Below, one piece after another: positions 46,200 to 56,600 of a stretch of DNA of 64,000 bases. The notes beneath the pieces were generated by a model. That model ran no database searches. It saw nothing but the letters and a program-made list of their open reading frames with translations, and was not told the origin of the DNA. A program made the translations under genes and the position numbers. The stretch is from Spirometra erinaceieuropaei. Taxonomy: Eukaryota > Platyhelminthes > Cestoda > Diphyllobothriidea > Diphyllobothriidae. The DNA lies in contig CACRXP010000182.1 in assembly GCA_902702965.1 (NCBI GenBank), positions 878,543 to 942,542 on the forward strand, given 5' to 3'. The stretch's first letter is position 1; each line of letters opens with the position of its first letter.

Positions 46200-47969
46200 G
46201 TAGGTTCTTTATTGCTGGCGTTTAAATGCGTTCTCCCAGGTCAAATGCACTAGTTGTAACGAAGTTCATGAAGATTGGGTATACCTCTGTGAAGGAGTAA
46301 GTTACCAGGAGCGGAATTACTGCGTTTGTTTCCACAGGAGCGGGTCCCTTTGAAGGGTTCCAGGAGTTCCACAAACCTAAAACTGAAATGTAAATTCTGC
46401 AGCCGTGAAAATTCTGCCGGTACACATCTGCCTTTACCCATACACCTGACCGTCTACGTCTTTACTTAACTTGTGCTGCTTCTGTTGTCTGCTGTTATTT
46501 GGGACTGTTTTTTTTAGCTTAATTGCCTGTGATTGGCTGTTTGGAGTTCGAAATAATTCTTTCTCTTTCGTCGTATGAACTATGGTATGGTTGCAAGTGG
46601 ATAGTGTCGTTGTTTTTTCTCCTCACGATAGTCCTCTTGATCCTTAGGAAATAAATAACGTATCTCACTCCCGGCGTATTCTCGTAGTTTCTCTGTTAGA
46701 CTTCTCCGACAACAGTCTTTTTCTGTCTGATAGCATTGTAAGTGGGTCTGAATCAATACCTCCTTGCCTCAGCTTAGGTCACTGTACTCAAATCTAAGTT
46801 CTTTTTTCTTCAGTTGGACGTTTGATAATGATCTGACCTCCTTTTTTTCTTCCACTTTCAGACATCGTCCCCGGAAGCGTGAGTCCCTACACTGATGACT
46901 CTTCCGAGAAGTTTAGCAGAATGATGCGGCTAGACTGCCGTGGCCTCCAACCCCTGGCTTTCTCACCCAGAGTTGGCTGGCGCGTTACCTCATCCGCCTC
47001 CAGCAGGGTCTTTGAGGACGTGGATCTTGGTCAAGGCGTGAGTCGAGTCAGCCACCTTATTTGACCTGCTGCTTACCACATCCTCGTCGTGCAAAAAACG
47101 TCCAGCGGGAGTCCACGCATCCACCTTCCATAATATTACAAAAATAAGTGTCTTTGAAGTTTCTATAGTGCAGACACTTGGCGTGGCGTATGTTTCGTCA
47201 GCCAGAGAACAACTCATTAACTCAGATGCTTTTCGTGGGAGGGTTTGTTTGAGCCCTGAACATGACGAGGATAAATTACTCGCGGATCGGGAGTTTGCCT
47301 CACTTTGCAACACTTTCTTAACTCCTGGACCGACAAACTTCTTCAGTGATTACTTATTCCTTTATGACCTTGGTCTGTAGGCGTTTAGTATGCCGAGATC
47401 AGCTAATCATGGCCCCCACGGCCTGGTATGCGCTGGCAGCTCTCTGGCATGTGGTCCCCTGCCATTAGGTGCGCTTGCGCTCCCGCTGGGTACACAGGCC
47501 ATGTGCACGACTGCCCAGTCTTCCTCCTTCTGACCCGTTGTGTAGACCAGGGGATGTGGAGTGGAGTGCCAAGGTGCGGCCTCGGCCGCGCCATCCACCT
47601 GCGTCCTCCGTCCGCCTCCAGTCTCCTTGACCCTTTCTTAACGCCGGGCTCAGGTGGGGACAAGGAGATAGTGCGGTAGATGCAGTGCAAGTCTGCACAC
47701 ACCATAAACTAATTCACGCGGAGGTCACCGCGCCTGCTTCACCTTGCTGTGGAGCGCACAGTGAACAACGTCGGAGGCGACGGTCGAACTGGTATGACCG
47801 TATCGATCGTAGTCGGTCCCCATGTCCGCTGGTCGTTTGAATGAAACCCCCACTCATATTTATATTGCTTATTTTTTTCCTCTTCTAGGACTGGACAGAC
47901 TACGATGATGAGGGCGATCAGTGCGTCGGTGTTTTCGATGTTGCTTCCCGGTTTGTAAGCTCAAAGTGA
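46116..47969 (+). CDS. CZIB: CXXC motif-containing zinc-binding protein (UPF0587/DUF866), five exons
   Basis: Coding exons 46,116-46,199, 46,240-46,296, 46,338-46,419, 46,862-47,037 and 47,889-47,969 join in phase and give 159 residues against about 160 in human CZIB (formerly C1orf123). Recognisable in order: AKLENI and GSDFRWY; two zinc-ligand CxxC pairs (VKCTSCNE and LKCKFCSRENS); the LDCRGLQP motif; and the DWTDYDDEG tail. Family members are small soluble zinc-binding proteins; structural work shows a beta-sandwich with a four-cysteine zinc site. The exact biological role is unsettled. Only the initiator exon is missing: an in-frame TAG directly before 46,116 forces splicing there. Introns are 40, 41, 442 and 851 bp. 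All key cysteines are present, so the gene looks functional. Confidence 0.93.
46240..46296 (+). CDS. CZIB: CZIB-like exon 3 (first CxxC pair)
   Basis: 19 codons, acceptor TTCTCCCAG, donor GGA|GTAAGT. It encodes VKCTSCNEVHEDWVYLCEG with the first zinc-binding CxxC. It is bounded by introns of only 40 and 41 bp. Confidence 0.9.
46338..46419 (+). CDS. CZIB: CZIB-like exon 4 (second CxxC pair)
   Basis: 27 codons plus one base, acceptor TTTCCACAG, donor CCG|GTACAC. It encodes ERVPLKGSRSS and LKLKCKFCSRENSA with the second zinc-binding CxxC. The split codon (G+AC) gives Asp with the next exon. Confidence 0.9.
46862..47037 (+). CDS. CZIB: CZIB-like exon 5
   Basis: Acceptor TTCCACTTTCAG, donor GGC|GTGAGT, 2 bases plus 58 codons. 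It encodes DIVPGSVSPYTDD, the conserved LDCRGLQPLAFSPRVGW block and FEDVDLGQG. Confidence 0.92.
47400..47830. repeat. GC-rich intronic sequence resembling 15,660-16,020
   Basis: Lies in the last CZIB-like intron. Open frames on both strands reflect GC-rich composition. Phrases around 47,530-47,600 and 47,700-47,800 (for example GACGGTCGAACTGG) resemble 15,800-16,030, and 48,330-48,430 is a second weak relative. Possibly a decayed dispersed repeat. Confidence 0.35.
47889..47969 (+). CDS. CZIB: CZIB-like exon 6 (C-terminus and stop)
   Basis: Acceptor TCCTCTTCTAG, 26 codons plus TGA. It encodes DWTDYDDEGDQCVGVFDVAS and RFVSSK, the family C-terminus. Confidence 0.93.
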   Translation, partial: DWTDYDDEGDQCVGVFDVASRFVSSK

Positions 47970-47990
47970 TCTCTTCCACTCCTTTGTCCT

Positions 47991-47996
47991 AATAAA
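47991..47996 (+). promoter_or_regulatory. Polyadenylation signal AATAAA of the CZIB-like gene
   Basis: A canonical hexamer 22 bases after the stop codon, giving a very short 3' UTR. Confidence 0.75.
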
Positions 47997-47999
47997 GCC

Positions 48000-50357
48000 C
48001 AAACACTTACGCAAGTCGTTCTTTTCCTGCGGGCTTCTCTGGCCCCAAGTGCCCCCTGAAGATTGTTTCGGCCAGCTTTAATTACACTTGTCGTAACCGA
48101 TAAGAACCCCCCCCCCCTCCATCTGTCTCATCGGAGCTGCGCCTCTTCCTGAACCTGCCTCGTCATAGTCTACGATTGGGCGTTTGGATGAGGCGTTGCG
48201 ATGACGAATACAATCTTACGGCACCTCTCCGTCTGAGCATCCTCTATGATGTTAAAGTTTAGTTAATCGCGCGCGGACTGGGTCTTGCGTGGACGGGCTA
48301 CTTTGCGTTGTCCACCACCACGTCCGGTCGTTTTGACATTATCTTGGCATCGGTCTCCGGTGGGTAGATGCTGCTTAACTCGGTTGTCACTGTAAACTAA
48401 CTCGCGCGCAAGTTACCGTCCTGTGCCAAGCATTCCGTGGACATCGTTGCATCCGATTGTCTGTCTGTCATGCACCGATACGATTCCCATATCTCATGAG
48501 TGAGACCTGCTGTCTTAACAAGCCCATCTTGCACTTCTTTTGAAGATGACAATGCGGGTTGCTAAAAAGACAAGATGTGACCACGTCGTCGTACTCGCCT
48601 GATATTCCAAACTCTCAAAGGTGACCCCCAATTAAGCTCTGTTTGCTGCCTCAGGGTCGATGACCTTGAATGACCGACTGATCGAAGATCCACATCGTCT
48701 ATTCCAAGATTGGCATGTCTGTTGATAATTAGACTGTTTCCTGCGCTTGAGCTGCGACATTGCAAATATCTCTCCCCCTTCCTATTGAGTTTTCTCAGAA
48801 AATGTAACAACACGACCGTCCAGTCGGCAGGCCTGATCGCGATAGTAGGTGTCATTCGTAGAAAAGCTATTTTGCTCATTCCGGCACATGCAAGTAGAAC
48901 CCTCTTGCAGATCCTAAAGTGTCGACTTGGTCTGCCAACTTTGGTGGATTTTGTTCCAAAATACCATATCTTCTCAATGCTGCACATTCATTTACTTCCG
49001 ATACTAATTACGATTATGTAAGCCGTTCTTGTGTGTGTGTGAGCATTGACTCCACAACGGGTTGGGCTGTAGATGTGTTGGACCAAGACAGGAGCCAGAC
49101 TGGCTCACAGCACGCGTTTAGCGGGCCGCGCCGAGTCTGTGTGAGAGGCCGTACATGGGCATATTGGCAGACATTGGACGCAGACCCTCACACCACGTCA
49201 GCTGCTGTGGACCAATCACATCACCCGCTGATTAGCAGGTTCGGGCACTATGCTTGGGCATTGCGGAAGGAAGAGTGAGCGAGGTCGACATTGGGGAATC
49301 CTTCCCTACAGCAAGTCAACGCATTCCCCACCGTGGCCTTGCACTGGACTCCAGGGAATGGGAGTCACGGTTTGGACACGGAAATAGGTGCCTTCTCTGG
49401 GATTTAGTGCAAAGCCACATGTAATACCGTATCGAACTGGTACGTAGGGCAAAGTTCACTTTGACGGGCAGAGCGGAACGCCTATACTCGCAGGTATTTT
49501 TCTATAAATATGGCCGAGGAGAATTTACTCCTGGTGAATGTGGGATGGGGTTAATGGGCAACTAAAAGAAGGAAGGGGATTCTATGCCGTCGCCGATTTT
49601 GCTGCTGACATACACGCTGCAGAAATCTATGCCAATTTCGGGGATGAAACGATAGGTGGTACGGGACTGCTTCAAGTTGGTCTCATGTTAGGCGTCTGGC
49701 AGATCCACCCGCAACACGACTGCATCGTTCCGGTTTAGTCTAACAGTATTTAGTAGGTATCGACTTCAGTGCAGCTGCGGGATGTGCAACTACGCTGGGA
49801 AACCGGCCGACGGTTGCAAGCGCGAATGCACGGGCATCAGTTGGTCGTGCGAAGGTTGGACCCAAAGTCGGAGGTAGCAAGCCGTGCCGCGCAAATTTGT
49901 CGTCATTGAGATTGTGAGCGGGGACGATGATCATACGGCAAGGTAGGTGCAAGAAGCCGGGATGTCCACCGACTGTTCTGTCAACCGCCACAGCAGCCTG
50001 CCCCCCCATATCTGACTTTACGAACATTCTTGACGGGGGACAGTCACGGCGCAGGGAAGTCGGGGCCGTCAACTATCGCCGCGAACATGGGTGCCGGCAG
50101 GTTTCTGTGCACGGCTTCTGCTGGTGCGATGGCCGAAAACTTGTTCTGTCGAATTTTAAGCCACCTCTTTTGTGAGGACCATTTAAAATTGAATGCCATC
50201 ACGTCATTATGCATTATTTAATGTCTGGCTCTGCCAAAAGGATTACAGAACTGTAGACCTCTGGAGGAGTTATGGGATGCATTTTAGTTTGAACTTTATC
50301 CAAATGCACAGATTAAAAAGAAGTCTCCAACTTCACTGCTTCTTCCATTATCCCGCT
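48000..50357. other. Intergenic between the CZIB-like and glutamate receptor genes (convergent)
   Basis: No gene recognised. A poly-C run occurs at about 48,109-48,117. Frames in 49,500-50,220 are chance-like in GC-rich sequence. The glutamate receptor 3' UTR must lie just left of 50,358; an ATTAAA-type signal is possible near 50,218 on the minus strand. Confidence 0.5.
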
Positions 50358-50619
50358 CTATTCCCCAGACTGGCACGCCTTCCGACTGTCCCATTTGGCC
50401 TTCAGTGCAGGCAGCGTTGAGAACCACAGCTTTTCAATGCCGAGACTGAGGAGTGAAACAAGAGCGCTGATGGCGAGGAGGATGAAGGTGCCAGAACTCT
50501 GGTTCATGTCAATAGTCATGGATCCCTCGGTGACTGACGACCCATCCGGCCTCTTCAGCGGGGCCAACCACTTGCTGTACAGCCTTTGGATGATACCAGT
50601 CTCTTTAAGTCGACGAATG
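50358..50619 (-). CDS. Glutamate receptor exon: end of S2, TM4 and C-terminus
   Basis: Acceptor GCCCACCAAAACAG after a long pyrimidine tract. Joining at phase 2 gives 13 residues between the GT and KETG landmarks, the usual spacing. It encodes [18 protein letters not shown], then TM4, and stops at TAG after [13 protein letters not shown]. The cytoplasmic tail has no obvious PDZ-binding motif. Confidence 0.93.
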
Positions 50620-53600
50620 CTGTTTTGGTGGGCAAAAAGAGAGTGCAAAAAGATCGTCCGATGTTTGGTATGCAACACTGAATAGGCAGCAATTCTACTT
50701 ACTACGAGTCAAAGGCCCTCTTGTATTCCGTTCCTGCGACGATTGGAAATCCGTAGAAGGAGTGTGCGAATGTCTCCTTCATCCTCGATATCCCCCTGTT
50801 CACGGCATCCTCCATTACGCCCGCGGTGACTTCATCGTCAATGTAGACGAACTCCGGAGAGGCGAGAATTTTCTCCATGCCTTCCGCCTCGGAGACCGTT
50901 ATTGTTCGTTTCCAGAGTCGGCCATACGTACTTTCTGGACCGGCCTTCTAAGGCAGAGAGTAGGGAAACGTCTGAACACATCGCCGTAGCTGAAATCCTG
51001 GTAAACCGTGGCCACTACGGTGGTTAGGTTAATTGCTAATTAGAAGGTGAAAATGCCAACAGAAGGGCAATTTTGAGCTCAGGTTAGCAAACCTAAGAGA
51101 TCCGTGTCGATAATCTGAAATAAATGAAGCGCTTACCTGATCGAGGGAATTGTACTGCTGACGTTTCGACTAGCATGGGCGACGCTCCAGTATCAAAGAG
51201 TTTAGTGCAAAAATCGACCAGAATTTCGAATACACAGCCAAATTAGTTGATGTTGGGCTGATTTGTTTTTCCCTTCTTTCACTGCCTTGGACTACTGGCC
51301 GTTAATTGTAAGTGCTGGTGACCTCCTGTTTTGTGTGTCGTCACATAAATTGGGGTTAGTTGTGCTTGTGTCCCCCTTTTAGGCGAATTAGTCGACAGGC
51401 GGGGTTTGCTCGGTATTCGTAAGCTCCGTGTGACTGTCTTGTCCTGGTCATGGTGTATGCAGTGAAGTAGGACTTTAAAGGCCGCAAGAAGGTCTAGGTG
51501 CCCGTTGATGGAAATGACATCTGAGCACTAAGCTTCATGTGGGAGACGTTCTGTCCTTGAGGCACCCCGGCCTAAGACGGCTGCTCATTTAAAGTCAAAA
51601 CTGTAGCCAGTTCATCCGATGTGAGCCTCAAGCTGTGAGTTTGGGCCTAGTATCCTATTCTCCAGTTTGCTGTCATGCAGGCGGGTCTGCAATTTCCGTC
51701 CGCTTTCCCCAACGTAGTTGCAGTCTCCACCGTTACAATGTATTTAATAGACAATTCATTGGGTTTCAGTGGGTGGCAATATGTCTTTGGGTTGCATCAA
51801 AGGACGTCAGATTGTTGCCTGGTGTCCATGGACAGTGCCTTCCCTGGCGGGTTATAACAGTCGTGAAACCGCCTCGCAGCGTCTCGGAAACTCATTTAAT
51901 GTAATGAATAGCTCTCCAGAAATCGGGTTGCTCTTCCTGTTGCCGTTGTCTGTTCACTCGGCACTTGCTTTACCTGATAAAGTAGCTTGGGTATCCACTG
52001 GCCCGAAAGAGGGCATGGAGGTATTGTCGCTCAACTATTTTGTCGGCTGGTGTGCTGCAGTGTGTTTCAACTGTTTGGAAGAGAGTACGGACAGAGTTGT
52101 GTTTGTAAGAGTGCCGACCAATCCCTTCAAAACGTCAGCAATACAATTCCCTCGATCCTGTAAGGACTTCATTCTTATCAAGGACGATTTTATCCAGCTG
52201 CGCGGAAAGCTTACCGTTGAGGTGGTGAGTGGAATTGTGTGGCCAAATCAGAGCGACATCCATGTTGACCTTGGAGTTGGTCGTACAGCTAGCATGACTG
52301 TGGCTGGCGGGCTTTCAGAGTCCCACAGCACAGCCGGCGACCTTGACGGCCAAGCTTGTTGAAATGACAATAGTAAGCGGCTAGGGTCGGTTACCTACTG
52401 TTGACACATGTCGCCACCACGCGAAAATTCGCCAGATAGATCAAACGGACTTTTAAGTCCCCCACGGGACCCAGGTGGTTTTCCCCACAAACGTAAGACC
52501 GTATCATATATTAGTTCATCAGGGCCAGTGACAAGTAATCTAACGTGTATGTTCAACTCAGACTGACTTCTGCTCATTCGGATAGGGCTTTTAATGAGTA
52601 TGAGAAAGTAAATGTTCATGAGAGCAAACTGTACCTCCATTATACTTGCAGCATAGGAGCCACGAGCTACGAGGGGGATGATAGCTGTGTCATCAGCCAG
52701 CTCCTCAAGCGTCTCGAAGGGCGGAATGACTTCGCTGCTGCTCAAGAAAGCCACAAGCTCTGCCTGGTAGGCGGCCTGTAGAAGGACAACGTACATCCAC
52801 CAGCTGGCCATGAGGATTCTCGACGAATAAGCAAGTGGGTAGAATTCCTGTGCTGCCGAATAGGCGTGGCCAGAAGGGGGATTTAGAAAATTAGCATGGA
52901 AACACGTTTTTTTCTATTACAAAGTCACTTTCCAAAAACATCTCACCCTGCATCACGAAGGCCTCAAATGTATTCCACAGATTGTCCCAAAGACTAATTT
53001 CGTCTGAGACAGCGCCCAACAGACGTAGGTTCCAAGCACTGAATGGGCTACAACGGCTTAGACAGCAAATCAGCCCTGAGGTCAGGAAGATGGAGGCGAT
53101 TATAAGAGTCCAGGTCTGCCAGTGAAAGGGTGTTGCCATGCGAACTAGGTTGGAGCTTTCTGCCGGGGTTCTGTAAAAAACTGCCAGATGGGCACTTTGA
53201 AAAGGCTCCATAAACTGGATCGCCTTCGCCCGCTCAGCCGAGATTGTGATTGGACCTACAGCGAACTCTACCTCCTGCAGTAAGGCGGTAAAGATAAGTG
53301 GGAGGATATCAGTCAGCACTGAGACTGGAAAAGAGAACAAGCACATTCCATAACCTGATTGGTGAGTGTTTTCCTAGCATATGTAAGTATACATATACAT
53401 GCATGTATTTAAGTATATATAATATATAATACATAGGCAGAATGATATTACCGACAAAGACAAGGGAGACTGGAATGGCCATTTCTGGCTTATTAGCCGT
53501 CGTCAGCCAGCCATACCCAAGCCCGAAGTGTGGAACACCCAAGCCTCGAACTCGTTCCGTATGAACGATCGGTGAGCGCCCCCTACCACTGTATATTCCC

Positions 53601-56600
53601 GATCGAAAACCGACTAGGCAACGGGCTCGTGGCCCGGTGGGTAGAGGCGTGGACTTCTAAACCAACAGGTCGCGAGTTCGAGGCTCGGGTGTTCCACACT
53701 TCGGGCTCGCATATGGCTGGCTGACGACGGCTAATAAGCCAGAAATGGCCATTCCAGTCCCCCTTGTCTTTGTCGGTAATATCATTCTGCCTATATATCC
53801 TGCGCCGCTGTGCGGCTGCTGGTTGGGCTCGAGAGAGAGCCCATAAGGCACAACGGAACGAGTGAGTTCCGTATGAACGATCGGTGAGCGCCCCCTACTA
53901 TCATAATATATAATACAATATAAGAATATAAGCGAAGGTGCGCGTCCCCATATATAAGAAGAAAATGTGATTTCTGGAATCCTAGTTTCACCGTTCTGGA
54001 GTTTCCGAAACATACAAGCTTCTGTCCTCAGAAGTGGGTGTGGTATCGCCTTTCACAGTATTCATAAGTGGCGATGGTCATGTTAAAAAAGGTTTACCTA
54101 TGCAGCCAGAGAGGCAGGATGGAAGGGCTGTGGACTGGCATCGCCCACCAGCCGGAGTCAACAAATCGACACCTAGTTATAGGGCTGAAGGCCCCCCTCC
54201 CACGAGGTAGAACCACAATCGTCATCTACCGATCTAGGTGTCACTTCCGCGAAGTCAGCAGCATTGGAGAGACCGGTAAACGACTACCGACCCCTGCCGG
54301 AGAACACATGAAAACATTCTGGAGGATGAACCAGTTATTGCTGATGACGGAACACTGCACCGACTATGGACATATTTTTGTCTTCCGGAATGCCGAAATT
54401 TCTAGTAGTGGGAATGAGGGCGTGGCTAGGCTAACAGTCGAGGTCTGGCACATGGGGACAACCTCCGTCAGCCGTTATGTGGCACTTTCTGCGGCCTACC
54501 AAACCCTCCAGATTTAGCTCAGTGAACAAAAGAGCAAAAGTGAAGCTAAGTCAATCATAAATCCAAACATGAACAAGTCCAGGGCGGACACTCACGTCGC
54601 AGCATAAAAACCCTGATCCGACGAAGGCGCAGTTTCCCCTACCGACGTACCATCCACTACACCGACCGATAAAAATGAAGACGGTTATGGCATCGTAAAC
54701 AAAATTGTCAGCCTAAGACCTCAGTTAAGATCCGCCACGGTCTCCGTGTGTATGCGGATGATGACCACCAAAGTTAATCCATTACCCTCTCATCAGGTGG
54801 CAAGATGCTCGAGGACTCCCTTTCCACCCCTTCCTCCCTGTCGCACTGGGTGCGCAGGTAAGCCCCTTTTGGAATGACCATCATTGCGATAACACACTCT
54901 TCTTCGAGAACGGAAGCTTGTCTGCACCCGAAACGTCAGAGCAATAAACTTATTATTCGCAAAATCGTCATTCCTTCTCATACACACATATATATATAGT
55001 GGCAGAGGGCGCTCACCGATATATATATATATATGGCAAAGGTATTATGCTGCCGTCTCCATATAGGTACCAGCTAAAAGCCCAGACTGCTGTTTCGACG
55101 ATATTCTGCTGCTGCCCGGCACAGCTGCGAGGTGTTCGGCTCGGCAGTGTGCCCCCCAGCGTTCTCTATGCGGCTTCTGGCATATAAACTCCAAAGAATA
55201 ATCAAGCAGGTATAGCCAGCTAATGAGTCAGAAATGGCCATAGTACGGATCTTGACCGACCCCATTCTTTTCGTCTGCCGGTTGAGTTTCTGGCGAAAAA
55301 AACCTTTTGCCAAATGACACTTTCTCATATGGTACATAGAAAGTTCGCCCAGGTACTCCCAGGCCGGACAAAAGCATTTTAGGAAGTTTAATTCGAAGTA
55401 GTGAGATAATTCCGAGACTAAGTAACTTTTATTACCAATGCATATTGACCCAACTGTGAAAAACTCGGCGCTTCGGTGGGATTCGAACCCACGCATTAAG
55501 GGGAAGACTTTACTACAGCCAGCGCTCTAACCACTTAAGCTACGAGGCCTCGCTGAACGACGCGTGTATAATCACATTTGGTTCAAGTAATCCGCCCAAC
55601 TTACCACAACGTCTATAATCAACCAAATCTGATACAGTAATTTAACTGCCCAAGCAGGATTTCCTAAGTAATTCACCTAGAATCCACCACATGACTACCA
55701 GGCACACGTAAATTTTTTAGTGCTAGTCCCCAACTTTTCGCCGGACTTATGGGTCCTGTGCAAAAAACTATTTAACCCTGCCTAACAAGCAATTCTGCGG
55801 CTGACCGGAGCCCGCCTCAATTCGCGTCAATTGCATCTTGTTATCCCGTCAGCACTAGCTATGCCCATACGAGCTGACACAGATTGCCCAGTTTGACCAA
55901 AGTAGACGGTATCACAAATATCACACAGGATATTGTGGACAATGCCTTTTCTGCTGAGGTGAATAATCCTTTCCGTAGGATGTAAAAGCCGTATGCGTGG
56001 GGTATTTTTCGGTTGGTGTGCTACTTTTATCCTATGTCCGTCAACTGTCCTTCGACAAACTGCGATGCATTTTCCATGTATGGAATAGTTCATTAGGTAA
56101 TTATTTTGGTGTCTGGGCTGCCGTAATTTTCAAAAAATCCTTCTAAATGGACCCTTGATGCTTTACCCGGTCTTTACGATGAGCGAAGAATGTGAATGTC
56201 CAAACCTAAGGTTTTTTTCCACAAAAAGAAATCATCAATGTCAAAAATTAATGGACACAGAATAAGGCATCCAGTCCCATATTACGGACAGCAGATTTCG
56301 TGTGACTTTGCTCAGACAAATAATTAACTTTTAGGCTGCTAGCAATTATTTTTTCTTAAACAGGACTATTGTTACTAGTCTGCCACAACCAGTACCTGCT
56401 ACATTGTACGCCATCCAATTCTAACAAAATTTTAGTGTTATAGTCATTCGAACAAAAGTACAGCACTCCTGGTGTCCCAAACCTAAGGTTGGGTATGATT
56501 GGCTGATGACGGCTAGTAAGTCAGAAGTGTCTTTTCCAGTTTCCCTTACCTTTCGCCATACAAATGCACAACGCGATGAGCAGGTTCCATAACCAGATTT

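Noticed and set aside
47168..47380. 70-codon frame in the last CZIB-like intron
   Set aside because: Inside a well-supported intron, no family, no splice signals matching the gene's phase.
47403..47705. Overlapping 60-100 codon frames on both strands
   Set aside because: GC-rich sequence with few stop codons; the frames overlap each other on both strands, which indicates composition and not coding.
51769..52362. 197-codon plus-strand frame in the receptor intron
   Set aside because: It is the antisense of a decayed PLE on the minus strand, where recognisable GIY-YIG and RT-end motifs occur.
55476..55552. Possible tRNA gene (minus strand)
   Set aside because: A and B boxes are good, but the anticodon arm cannot form, the spacing is too long and the flank is shared with a second partial copy, so it is a SINE head.
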